Below are positions 1 through 11,554 of a stretch of DNA of 64,000 nucleotides, piece after piece. The notes beneath the pieces are model-generated. The model worked only from the letters and a program-made list of their open reading frames with translations. It searched no databases and was not told the origin of the DNA. Each line of letters begins with the position of its first letter. The first letter of the stretch is position 1. The position numbers were made by a program, and so were the translations under genes. Source of the stretch: Panagrolaimus kolymaensis (taxonomy: Eukaryota > Nematoda > Chromadorea > Rhabditida > Panagrolaimidae); NCBI GenBank assembly GCA_028622995.1, contig JAJQJQ010000017.1:806001-870000 (forward strand). The letters are read 5' to 3'.

Positions 1-2
1 GA

Positions 3-731
3 AATACAGCAATTTCAGCAATTATTTGTTTCGGGTTTGCTTCCAATTGTGTTTTAGGGCTTGCTGCAACCCTTGGAAGCCGTTATATGCTAGTTTTTCC
101 CTCACCATGGACAAAATGGTTTAATCTTAAATTTACCGCTTTGGGTTTAGCAATTTGTATTTCTATGACTTATATTCTTCTTGGAATAACCTTTTATCCT
201 CTCTTACAAATGGATGAGAAAACTATGTATCAATTTGCAATGGATTACGATCGAGCATTGGAAGAGTATTTCGTTGATCAAACATTTTTCATTCTTCCAA
301 TTTCCCATATAAAAGGCTATTGTTTATCCATGTCTATTCTCATTATTATTTTAAGCCTCACTGGAGCAATATTCACAATTTTTTTTATTTCAATTGCTGT
401 AAAATTTAAATCCATGGTTGTTGCAAAGCTTAAACTTTCTCTGATTATTAGCTCCATAATTCAAATTTTACTTACTGGAATATTCCTTGTTTTTCCATTA
501 TTTTTCTTTTTCTTCGTTATTTCTTTTAACATTCCCAATACAGCTTCTGCAACATGTGTTTGTATGTCTCTTTTAATGGCTCATTGTTTAGTGGAATTTT
601 TAGCAACTTTATATTTTATTTTACCATATCGTCGATATTGTATCAGTTTTTTAAAACAATTTATTTTAAACGAAAAAATACCAGCACGAACCATTAGAAT
701 ATCATCGATTGAAACGGTAACACATCTTTAA
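3..731 (+). CDS. Nematode seven-transmembrane chemoreceptor, C-terminal part (Srh/Str-like)
   Basis: The frame is open from the window edge to the TAA at 729-731, so only the 3' part is present. It encodes several long hydrophobic segments (for example around positions 150-200, 320-410 and 430-530 of the DNA) separated by short polar loops. After the last membrane segment comes a short basic tail with the sequence LPYRRY. A PYR motif just past the seventh membrane helix is typical of the nematode serpentine receptors of the Srh and related Str superfamily, which act as chemosensory GPCRs. No intron is seen in this part. The family is inferred from membrane pattern and tail motif only; assignment to Srh rather than a sister family is uncertain. 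It converges on chd-1, whose stop lies about 320 bases away. Confidence 0.6.
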   Translation, partial: NTAISAIICFGFASNCVLGLAATLGSRYMLVFPSPWTKWFNLKFTALGLAICISMTYILLGITFYPLLQMDEKTMYQFAMDYDRALEEYFVDQTFFILPISHIKGYCLSMSILIIILSLTGAIFTIFFISIAVKFKSMVVAKLKLSLIISSIIQILLTGIFLVFPLFFFFFVISFNIPNTASATCVCMSLLMAHCLVEFLATLYFILPYRRYCISFLKQFILNEKIPARTIRISSIETVTHL

Positions 732-1047
732 AAAATTTTTAAGGAAAATATATTTTTGAAAGAATAATTTTAATTGAAAGTTTGTCTATTTTTTCTAAAT
801 ATAATAAAAAATCTATTGACTGATATATAAATTAAATACATAAAAAAAACTGTATTGTGCCTGATTTCAAAATAATAAAAAAAGAGAGAGAAGACTACAA
901 TGGCAAATTCCAAAAAAAATAACACATAAAAAAAACGGCAAAGACAATTTCCTAAATTTTAAGCCTCTAACATCATTGAATAATCTTTACTTTGGAATTC
1001 TTACACACCACGTGCGCGAATACCCTTATAAAATATGTACCAAAAAC
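732..1047. other. Intergenic, convergent 3' ends
   Basis: AT-rich spacer between the chemoreceptor stop and the chd-1 stop. It contains several AATAAA-like strings near 800-890 and a short GA run (GAGAGAGAAG near 882-892). No coding potential seen. Confidence 0.5.
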
Positions 1048-4000
1048 TTAAAAATTTCTAAAAAATAATTTTTTCACATATATCAAAGCTCTCGATGATT
1101 CACATTTTGCATGAAGTTGAGCGGCATTTTGTGAGGATGTAACAAAGCGAGAAAGAAATACCCACATATAACTATGCCATTTATCTTGCTCTGTTGAAAT
1201 ATCACTTCTAAAAAAACAAGTCAAAATTAATAAATTTACAGCTTTTATAATATTATAAAAACTTACGTTACAGCAAGTTCTTCAATATGATTAGTAATAT
1301 GATCACCAAGCTTAATTAAATATCGATAAAAGTCTGAATTATCATTATCTTTGAGACCTTTGGAAAGTTTTTTAATATATTTATGAACCGGCATAAATTT
1401 TTCAACGCATTTTTTAAATACTGGAGAAGTTTGATCATCCAATGCTTGCAAGTATCTTTTATTTATGGGTAAATGCATAATTTTGGAATGCATATCTTTT
1501 GGTTCTTTCTTCTATAAAAAAATTTCATACCTTTTATTTTACAAGTTTCTTTAATCTTAATGTAAACTTACTTTATTTTTTGTTCCATCCACAATATTTT
1601 TATGGTTTTTATCTTTCTTTTTTTCATGTTTTTCTGGTTTTGCCACCAATTCTTTCCTCTTTTTCTTCGATGATTCAATTGCTTCTGATTTCTTTTTTTG
1701 TTTCACTTTTTCAGTTTTAACTTTCTTAGGTGAAGATTTTTTTAATGGTGTTGGATCCAAAGATTTGGCTAATAATTTTAATAAATAATCAACTCGACAT
1801 TGTAAATGTTTAGGTTGAGGTTTTTTTATTTTATCTTTAATCCATATTTTATCTGCCAATCCTAAATCTGGATCCATTTTAATTGATTCCCATGAGCCTG
1901 CACCATAACGGTAAACTCCTCGAAGAATTGAAATATCATCAACATCATCCCATTCAATATCCCAACCATGCTGAGATTTGGGTTTTTGTGGAAGCTTAAA
2001 ATTGGGATCAATGCCATCTTGCTGCTTTTTCATAAATACATATAACGCTTCAAGATCGCTATGTTGTTTTAAAATTGGTCGAACATAAATATCAAAAGTT
2101 CCTATTTTAACTACTGGACCACGATCAGTTTTTTTCTTTCCATTTTCAATTGATTTACTTTCAATTTTTTCTTGTTTAACAGCAGCTTCTTCACATCGTT
2201 TAAGGATTTCTCTTGTGAGTTCATCCATTTCTGAAGTGCTATGTTCTTCAAGTTCAGCATCATGAGCGATGGCATCAAGCCTCTCTAAAGGATAAGCGAA
2301 CTTTCGAAGGGATTTTGCAAATCGTTTAATTTCTTGCTCAGTAAAATTGAATAAAACTTTTTTCTTATAAGGTCCTCGTTTTCCTGCTCTTTCATCATCG
2401 GATGAATCATCAGCATATCCACCTACTTTTGCATCATCGAATTCATCCAAATTAGGTGCTTCTTGAATTTTAGTTCTTTGACGCGGAGCAAGATTTAATT
2501 CTTCTTCAGCTTTCCGTCGTTCTTCCTCTTTAATTTTTTCAAGTTGATCTTCGGGTATTATTTGATCCCATTCTTTTTCTGGTTTATCTTCATTATTTTG
2601 AGGGGAATCTTTTCTAAGCATTGCAATATCCTTTTCTTCATCCAATGCAAAATTAGCATATTTAAATGCGCTTAAAAGTTCATTATCATTAGCTTGATTT
2701 TCACATTCACGAGTTTCAGCTCTTGTTAAAATATCATCTACATCCACTTCCGGCTCTTGTTCTTCGCCTTCTTTCTCACGAAAGAGTTCCTCCGCACCAA
2801 ATTTAAGGATAGCATTGAGATCAGCTTTATCAAAGGGAACTTTAGGATTGGGTACTGCATTTTTCGATAGCACAGTCTTTCCCGTTGTATCCATTCGTTG
2901 AATAACCAAATGATCCAACACTAATTTTTTCTTAGCTCTTTCAACTATTTCCTCTTCAACACTTGCTTTAGTGACAAATCGATAAATATTTACTTGTTTT
3001 TTCTGTCCAATTCGATGAGCTCTTGACATGGCTTGAAGATCATTTTGTGGGTTCCAATCAGAATCAAATATAATTACAGTATCAGCCGTCGCTAAATTAA
3101 TTCCAAGGCCGCCAGCTCTTGTAGAAAGAAGGAAACAAAAATCAGTGGAACCAGGGGCATTAAAATGATCCAAAGCTTGTTTTCTTAAATCAGCTCTCAT
3201 AGAACCATCAAGTCTTTGAGTATTAAAACGCCGAAGGCTCATATATTCTTGTAAAACGTCAAGCATCATAACCATTTGTGAAAAAATTAAGACTCTATGC
3301 CCCGTTTCTTTTAGTCGACATAATAATTTATCTAACAAAATAAGTTTTCCTGATGATTTAAGTAATTGCTAAAAATGGATATTATAATAATGTAAAGGAT
3401 ACAAAAGATAACTTACATGTAACCTTGATTGAGCATCCGATGCAATATTATCATATTGTCGAACCAATGAACAATGATTACAACATTTTTTTAATTCCAT
3501 TATAAGATTTACAAATCCATTAATTGAACCTTTAACGCCTTTACTTAATTCTTGATAATTTTTTGTTAAAATCCATTTATAATATTGCTTTTGTTGAGCT
3601 GTCATATCAACTCGAAGAATTTGTTCCACTTTTGCAGGAAGTGATTTTTCAACATCCTTTTTAACTCGCCTCAATAAAAAAGGTTCAAGTTTTTTATGAA
3701 GTGATGATATGCCTTTATGATCTCGATCTTGATGTTCCCTTTCAAAATCCGGCCAACTATAGAATCTGAAAAAAAATTTACACATAAAAATTATGCAAAT
3801 TTACTCCCCATTTTTATTGTTTGTTGTTTGTAACAAAACTTTTTTTCAAACATTTCATTGTGCATTTTTTGCAACTTCAAAATGTGTTGTCGTGCAAAAG
3901 CTCCTCCAGCTCTTCCTGAAGTTCAATCACTTGATGCAATTCCAGCTTTACAAAAATATTATGATGCTAAAGTTTATCCAACTGAAAAACGTCATCTTTA

Positions 4001-7000
4001 CTCTGAATTTTATACTCCTGGTTTCACTCAAGCTGAATTAGAAGTAAAGTTTCCATTTTTTTAACACCATTCTTTCATATCTATTTATGTATTATTTTAA
4101 GGGAAAGCCTATCATCATGCTTCTTGGACAATATTCTGTTGGGAAAACATCCATGATTGAGTATCTGCTGAATGGTAAATATCCTGGTGCTGATATTGGT
4201 CCTGAACCAACAACAGATATCTTCGCTCATATTTCATAGAATGAAAATCCAACGCAAATTGATGGACCTACTTTGGCTCAAGATCAAACATATTCACTTA
4301 AAGTACGTTTGCCTATCGCTTAAATGTATGGATGGATAACCATCAAATTTTAGGGGTTGGAAATGTTTGGTGAAAAGTTTTTGAACAAACTCAGAGCAAC
4401 AAATTTCAATGCCGAATTACTTCAACATCTCTCCATTTTGGATACTCCTGGTATTTTAGCTGGTCAAAAACAAACTGATGCTCGTGGTTATGATTATGCT
4501 GCTGTAATTAGCTATCTTGCTGAAAGAGTTGATAAAATCATTCTCATGTTCGATGCAAACAAGGTTGATCTCAGCGATGAATACAAGGATGTTAGTTGTT
4601 TTTCTTTCCTTCCATGAAAATAATGAGGATTTTTAGGTTATCAAATCTCTTGATGGTCACAGTGAAAAGGTTCGAATTGTTCTCAACAAATGTGATGCCA
4701 TTAGTCCTCGTGAACTTATTCAAGTTCGAGGGGCATTAATGTGGAGCCTTGGTAAAATCTTTACAACTCCTGAAGTTCCTAAAGTTTTCATCGGTTCATT
4801 TTGGAAATATATTTCAAAAGAAAATACAATGTCAAAGACGATGAGAGAAGATACTGATGATTTAATCAAAGAATTCTGTGATTTGGCAAACTCTTGCAAA
4901 GGTCGAAGAATCAATGATGTCGTCAAACGTGCAAAATGTGTCAGAACTCATGCTTACTTGATGGATGAAATTATGAGAGGTTCAATGTATTTCAATATGA
5001 AGTCTGCTATGAATCGAAAAAATCTTACAAAAAAGTTTTTGTTCGTTCAAAAGAAATATCGTATCGTTCCTTGTGATATGCCAAAAGAAGCGGATTTTCT
5101 AGAACGAGCTCAAAAGGTAAGATCATTCATTGTTACTTTTCAATACTTAAAACAGATTTTTTAGACCAATGGAAAAGAATGGAAAAAGATTGATAAAAAT
5201 GAAATGAAGCTTCTCGATTCCTTCCTTAATCAAGACATCACCAAGATTATTGCTATTGCAAGTGCTGAACCTCATACTCAAATTACATTTAATGTAATGG
5301 AAAAAGTTGAAAAACCACCAGAAGACAAAGTTGAATTCAAGATGCTCCCATCCAAGCGAGAAAAGAAGGAAGGAAAAACTAATAAAGAAGATGAAGAATT
5401 AAAATCAATGTCAAAGAAGAAGGATGAAGAAAAGGAAAAAACCAAGCTAGCTGATAATGGCAATGATAAAAAGAAAGATGGAGAAAAGAAGAAAGAAGAG
5501 GAGCCTAAAAAGAATGATAACAAAAAAGAAGCCGAAAAGAAGGAGAAAAGTAAGATGGACGGCGAAGGAGACGATATAAAAAAAGAAGAAGTTGAATGTG
5601 AAAAAGAAAAGTCCAAAAAAGTTGAATCAAAGGTAGAAAAGAAAAAGGACGATGCTCATGATGATAAAAAGCAAGATGAAGGTAAAGAAAAGAATAAGGA
5701 AGCTGAGCCTGAAATGAAAACCAAAAGCAAGAAAGTTGAAGTCAAGAAAAGCAAAAAAGAAATCAAGGATGTCAAGAAAGAAGATGACAAGATGGAAGAA
5801 AAAGAAAATACTAAGAAAGAAGACGTATGTTATTTACAACTTCTTTATGCATTTTTTTACAATTTTTACTCTTTTAGTTACAAGAAGATCAAACTCAACT
5901 TAAAAAACCTGATGAAGATATCCAAGAGGTTTAATGGAACAACTTCGAAGATGACGCTAAATTCAAGAAACTTGTTATCAAATGCTATAGTTTTTCCTCT
6001 ATTTATTTTTCTTTTGTATGTGTATGTATTATTTGTAAATTTGTAATAAAACCTACTTGTCTGGCATAATAAAATATAATAAAGCCCATAATTCTTTAAG
6101 GGAATTTTGTAAAGGTGTTCCAGTAATTAACAGACGATGACCGGTGGAAAAGTTTTTCAAACATTGATAAAGAAGGGATTCATCATTTTTTAGTCGATGA
6201 GCTTCATCCACGAGTAAAGCGGCCCAATCAAAGCTTGAAAGAAAAGCTTTATCTTTGAGCAAAATTTCGTATGTTGTCAAAAGGGCATTAAATTTAACTT
6301 TTCGACTATTTGCAATGAGAAGTTCATATTGACGAATTTGTTCTCTCGAATTCACATCACCCATATAAACTACGGCATTAAGAGTTGGAGCCCAAATTTC
6401 AAATTCTCGTTGCCATGCCGTCATAGTGGAAAGTGGAACCACGACAAGAAAAGGTCCATAAACTTCATAATCATGAAATAATGCTGACATAAACGATATG
6501 GTTTGTATGGTTTTTCCCAAACCCATTTCATCCGCCAGAATACAACTATTTTCACGTGACCAAGCATGAAGAAGCCAATTCAACCCTTGAAGCTGATAAT
6601 CTCGAAGTTCCAAATCAGGATTATCTCGAGGTCGAAGATAATCAGACATTTCTTCAAGTTTTGTAAATTTTGGCCTTTTTCGCGTGAACATTCCCTGTAA
6701 TTAATAATATGTTTTTTTTAGCAAGTTACAGTAAAAGTCTGTCTGTCAGTATTCAAAAATTGGAAATAAATCTTTGACAATATAAAAAAGTGGAATATTA
6801 TATAGTTTCAAAAATCAAGAGTTTCAGCAATTTTCCATAGCACTTTTGATTTTTTTTGTCAAAGCTCCCAAATTTTAAAAAACTTACTGGATTATTTTTA
6901 TTTGGGAGGGTTTTGGAATTTATCCGTTCATAATATTCATCGATTTTGTTTGCAAATTTTTGTTTTATCAATCCTTCATCTTCCCATGTACAATCCGAAT

Positions 7001-8241
7001 ATGGTAAACATGCCCATTTAATGAGATATTCATTAACCTTTTCACCCGCTGCATTCTTTTCACGTGAAACTTGATGAGCGATAACTCTTTCAACATTTTT
7101 GTATTCTTCAAATAATTCGTCATTCATCTCTTGCTCGCAATCATAATGTTCAATGTATTCTTTATCTGCTCGACTTTTCCTAAACATTTTCTAACAATTA
7201 TTGCTTAAGGAAAGAATATTCAATTTACCAAAATTCTAGTTCATCAAGTTTTTTCATATAATTTTCAAGTTTCTTCAAGCCTTTAACATTTGCTGATTTT
7301 AAAGTTTTTAATGATTCCCATGTATTATGAAGATGTGACCATCCAACCCATTTTATTAAATATTGTCGCTCTAATTCATTCGGGGTTTTATCTAAAATTG
7401 CTTTTCTTTAGATTTTACACTTGGGTTTGAGTATGCTTACTTTCAACTCCTTGATTTGGATCACCTTTTTCTTCAATATTATAAATTGTTGTTGGTGGTC
7501 CAGTAGCTCCGAGAATGCCTTCACGATGTTTTAAAATTCTTTCCACTGTTTCAGCATTAACATCATCAACTTGCATTGAAACTTCAGTCAACATGGTTGT
7601 ATCTTCTTCATCGACTGAAGCTTCACTATATTCTTCATCCGAATCGGATTCCTCTTTGTACACAAGTTTTTGAGTATCCTTTGCTCGAGTATTCCGGGGA
7701 GTTGTTTTAGAACTTTTTTGTTTCTTTGAATCCTTTTTCTTTTTTTTTCTTTTTCTGTACGAATCATCGGAGGATAAAGATTCATCTGAACTCATTTTTC
7801 TATAATACATTTTTGTTATTATCCCTTTTCATTTATCGCTTTATGCTAACCTTTTTCTCCCCCTTGCTGTTTGAGAATCGTCTTCATCGCTTTCATCAAC
7901 AGTTTGAACTCGGCGTGATCGTCTCACACAGTTTTCTTCTTCAAGCAATTGCCGAGTTTCATCGTCAAGATGAAGCGAACGCCGTGTTGGTGGAGCTTTC
8001 CTTTTGGGTTTCTTTTTTTCTTCCTCACTACTCGTGGCATCAGATTCTTCATTACTTGTACCAGCATTATCTACAAAAAATTGTATAAAAAATGCTAATA
8101 CTATATCTTGGGTAGTTAAATCTTTATATATATATTCAACATACCTTCTTTCGACGAATCATCTTCGGATGAACTCGATCCTTTTTCATTAAATTCATCG
8201 GATGATGGATCTGCAGAAGCAGGTTCGTCTCCCGAAGACAT
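1048..8241 (-). CDS. chd-1: CHD1 chromodomain-helicase-DNA-binding protein
   Basis: ATP-dependent nucleosome remodeller that spaces nucleosomes over transcribed chromatin in the nucleus. Ten exons join in phase: 8145-8241, 7851-8070, 7441-7799, 7229-7391, 6888-7179, 6057-6694, 3417-3765, 1572-3368, 1267-1511 and 1048-1207, giving 1439 aa, close to the family length. An acidic/serine N-terminus (to about 180) is followed by two chromodomains (about 185-275 and 300-365; [18 protein letters not shown] and [18 protein letters not shown]). The Snf2 ATPase lobe (about 390-610) has Walker A DEMGLGKT and the box [11 protein letters not shown]. The second lobe (about 715-860) contains [11 protein letters not shown] and RAHRIGQ. 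A SANT/SLIDE-like part lies near 1040-1230 and a C-terminal CHCT (DUF4208) domain after 1305. One intron, 3766-6056, is about 2.3 kb where most others are near 50 nt, and it houses an antisense EHD-like gene. Confidence 0.95.
3882..5934 (+). pseudogene. EHD/RME-1-like dynamin-family ATPase with in-frame stop, nested in chd-1 intron
   Basis: Six exons on the strand opposite to chd-1 (3882-4043, 4102-4302, 4354-4590, 4637-5116, 5165-5824, 5878-5934), all phase 0, wholly inside the 2.3-kb chd-1 intron. The product resembles EHD/RME-1 membrane-remodelling ATPases of endocytic recycling. It has an N-terminal segment with KYYDAK, the P-loop GQYSVGKTS (about residues 63-71), DTPGIL (about 151), LNKCD (about 217-220) and ALMWSLGK, then the family's helical region. 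Two oddities stand out. Codon 100 (4237-4239) is TAG, although the frame is clean on both sides for hundreds of codons. Also, the C-terminal EH domain is absent, replaced by a Lys/Glu-rich tail of nearly 200 residues. This could be a young pseudogene, a divergent paralogue with readthrough or an unrecognised splice, or an assembly error. The MCCRAKAP start is the first ATG that gives the conserved N-terminus. Confidence 0.75.
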
Positions 8242-9504
8242 AATTAGCCTTAAATATTAAATAATTAGCTTTCATATATTCAAATTTTCCAAACTTTATA
8301 AATATTTACAAACTCGAAAAATCAATCAATAATTTGGATGTTTTATATCCAAATTGGAGAGATTTATTTATTTTAGCGTTTTGAATGGTTAAATAGTAGC
8401 TTTAGCCCATTATAAAGATATTACAATGAGAAGAAAATAAAAGAATATAAGGATGTTCAGGAACAAGGCTTTTTCTCAAAATTGATGACGTTGTTATAGG
8501 ATGATCAAGCAATTTTACGATTTTATACATTATTAAACATAAATATTACATTTTTAGCTTTGAAAGGACCTCAAATAAATAAATCAAATCGCTTTAAGGG
8601 AGACTTTAAGAAAAATAAAAGTTGAAAAATAGTAAAACTTGTGATCCAAAAATAGAATGTTACAAATAATTTTACCACAAATCTATATATTTACTAATGT
8701 TATTTTATACCGCGAAGCATTTAAAAAGTTAAGTGATGTTAAGAACGTGAATTCCACTAGAAAAATATGGAAAATTTAAGTTTCTAAAATGGCAAAAGCA
8801 AAGAAAATGTTGCAGCTTGGGCTCGTTGTTTTCGCTCTATTTTGATGATTTAGCGTCATTTTAACAAAAAATTACTTATTACTGTTAAACTTATACATAA
8901 ACGTATATACAAAAGCTCAAAAAGAAGTTTCAGCAAAAGTTACATGCAAGAATGAAGCTTATTCGAGGTGAATCGATTGCAAGACTTGAGACTTCAGCTT
9001 TGAATAACGACAGAGTGGCATGTGCTGCTTTCGTTTCAAGATGAAAATAAATATATAGGCATTCAATAGTATTATTTCAATAGTAAAGGTATATAAAAAA
9101 CTAGCAATACCTTCAATTTAAGGGAAAGCTTTAGCTGAAGTAATCTACTTAAGTAATGTCCCTTCACAAAGTTGCCAAAATCGACCAAAAAGATTAAAAT
9201 TCGAATACTCTTTTATTATCCGTTTAAATAATTATACAAAGTACAACGTATGAAAAATATCAACAAATCTAACAAAAAAAGGGCCCAAGGCACAAAAACA
9301 ACTGAAGTTCTAAGTTTTGTGATTACCGTAAACAATGACCAAAATTAATAGGACAAAGTGCTGTTACCACGAAACCTAAGACTTGGACAAGATAAATCCC
9401 GCTCAAGCAAAAAATGAGGAAAGTAAAATAATAATAAATAAAAAAGGAAATAATAACAGATCATAAATAAATAAATTATTGAATCATATTAGCAGCTTCT
9501 GTTT
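8242..9504. other. Intergenic between chd-1 start and pdi-3 stop
   Basis: Contains the chd-1 promoter side and the pdi-3 3' side (both genes on the minus strand). A less AT-rich patch at about 8740-9045 includes a 30-codon ATG-initiated frame on the plus strand (8952-9044) followed directly by AATAAA. I do not recognise its product and do not claim a gene. The rest is low-complexity. Confidence 0.4.
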
Positions 9505-11275
9505 CTAAAGTTCGCTCTTCTTCTTTTGTTTCTTTCCATCACGGGAATATCCATTTAAGCCATCTGTGGAATGTTCAGCAATATATTTGATAAAGTCTTT
9601 GACTTCACGTCCACCATTGTAAGCAATAGGAGCATCTTTAGCATTCTTTGGAATCCAAAAAAGAGTTGGGAAGCTAAAAAAATAAATATATAAAATTACA
9701 AATACTTAATAACGTTATTATTCTTACCCTCGAACTTCGAATTGTGGAGGAACATCATTAGCAGTGGCATCAAATTTAGCAATAACCACATTTTCATCCT
9801 TGAGTTTAGTAGCAAGCTCTTCAAGTTTTGGAGCAAGAGCCTTAAATATTTTAAATATTTTTATTTGTTCCAAAATTTTTAATTTCTTACTTTACAATGT
9901 CCACACCATGGAGCATAAAATTCAACGAGAGCATCTTTATCAGCATCCAAAATAAGTTCTTTGAAATTTTTAGCAACAGCAACCTTAAGATCTTCTTGTT
10001 CAGTAGGAACAGGTTCAGATTTCATGAAAGGTTCAAGCTTGTTAGCCAAAAGATCTTCAACGAATTGTTTCAAATTTTCAATGCTGAATTCTTTGTTCAT
10101 TGGGAATTTTCCATCTTTTGTGAAAGCGGCAATTAAGGGCTTATCTGATTCCTTACGATCAGCCAAACCAAATTGTTCAATTTCAGAACTGAATTCATCT
10201 TTGTTTGAAACAGAGAAGTAAACTTTGCGTTTGTAATCTTGAGCAACTTTAAGAACACGATTACGCCAGTAGTTTGAGCCTAAAAAATAAATTATCATGC
10301 ATTGTTGTAAAGCAACAAAAGTATATTACCTTTAGGGTCCTTGATGTAATCAACATTGTAATATACAACAACCAAAGGACGAGCGGTGTATTGGAAAATA
10401 TTTCCAGGAGTACGAATGCCAGCTAAACCATTTGTTTCATGAACAAGGAAATTCTAAAATATGGAAGTAAAAAACACAGAACAAAAAATGGTTATAGCAC
10501 CTTGATTTTGTCTGTGTCATAATTGCCATCATATTTAAATTCGGTAGGATCAAATTTGTTTTGAAGCTTTTTGGGAACGTAAACGACTATGTCACTAAAA
10601 AAGGAAAGAAATAATTGATTGTTTAAAATAAAAGTAAGGCTGACTCATTGTATCCAGTCTTCTTAAGAACTTCAGGATCAGAAGTATGAGCAAAACGGAA
10701 ACGATCACGTTCAGTATCAGCGACTTTCAAGAAAGAATCTCTAAGTTTGCTTTCACCTTCAAAGAGACCAATAACGGCAACGTCGTCCTTCTCAACGAAT
10801 TTTTCAAATTCAGCTAATGATTTAAGTTCTTTTGAGCTTGGACCTGCTTGACCACGCATATATTTCACAATGCCTTCAGATTCGCGAGGTCCATCATAAT
10901 CACCGCTCATTTCACCATTGCGGAAGATTTTCAAAGTTGGGAATCCAGAGACTCCAAACTTGTCGCAAGTGGTCTTTTCGGTTGTACAGTCAACTTTAAT
11001 GAGCGCAATTGGTGGATCATTACTCTTCAATTTAGTGGCAGCTCTTTCATATTCAGGAGCAAGTCTGAATTTTTTTATTTAACTTTATTTGATTTAGAAT
11101 TCAAAAAAAAAACCAACTTTTTGCAGTGTCCACACCACGGTGCATAAAATTCGGCTAATGCGACTTCATGTTTACCTATGTCTGATTCAAAATTTGAATC
11201 AGTATATTCATAGACGTCACTCGCAGCACCGAAGCACAGCAAAGCTGCATAAACAGCTACGAAAAGGCAGTTCAT
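9505..11275 (-). CDS. pdi-3: Protein disulfide isomerase, ERp57/PDIA3 type
   Basis: Thiol-disulfide oxidoreductase and isomerase of the ER lumen, acting in glycoprotein folding. Seven exons (11118-11275, 10645-11064, 10501-10594, 10330-10453, 9891-10279, 9728-9840, 9505-9673) join in phase to 488 aa, the usual ERp57 length. Residues 1-18 form a signal peptide. Two thioredoxin domains carry active sites YAPWCGHCK at Cys48/51 and Cys391/394, with non-catalytic b and b' domains between. The protein ends KKQKKKSEL, so the ER-retention signal is KSEL rather than KDEL. Both CGHC sites are intact. The basic tail before KSEL fits ERp57 better than P4HB-type PDI. A TGCCACGT-type box about 270 bases upstream may be an unfolded-protein-response element (listed separately). 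It lies upstream of chd-1 on the same strand, 1.26 kb apart. Confidence 0.93.
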
Positions 11276-11546
11276 TTACCTATAGTTCCTATAAATATTG
11301 TAAGTATTTTTTTATTGATTTTCTATTTTATATATGAAAGAAGAATGAAAAAACTCGCCAAACTCAATTAATTTTTGCAAAACTGCTATTAATGAGACAA
11401 TAACGGAAAAGATGGAAAAAGGAATGCATATGTAACCAGACATGGTTTTATGGAAGAATAAAAGAAGAAAGAATAAAACAAGGGTGAAGAGAGAAAAATA
11501 ATTGCTTCGTGGTGACAACCAAAATTTTGCTTTTGAAAAAATTAAA

Positions 11547-11554
11547 ACGTGGCA
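11547..11554 (-). promoter_or_regulatory. Candidate UPR/ATF6-XBP1 box upstream of pdi-3
   Basis: TGCCACGT on the minus strand (ACGTGGCA on plus), about 272 bases upstream of the pdi-3 ATG. It contains the CCACGT core used by unfolded-protein-response factors at chaperone promoters. A second CCACG core lies about 40 bases nearer (minus strand, near 11509-11514). Short motif; function inferred from position before an ER foldase gene. Confidence 0.3.

Noticed and set aside
4237..4239. Removing the TAG of the EHD-like gene by an unusual intron
   Set aside because: No GT-AG pair of 40 nt or more around the stop keeps phase without deleting the conserved flanks.
5278..5616. 112-codon Ser/Phe-rich frame on the minus strand
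   Set aside because: Exact shadow of the Lys/Glu-rich tail of the EHD-like gene.
8952..9044. 30-codon plus-strand frame followed by AATAAA
   Set aside because: Protein-like but too short to judge; no splice partner, no family.
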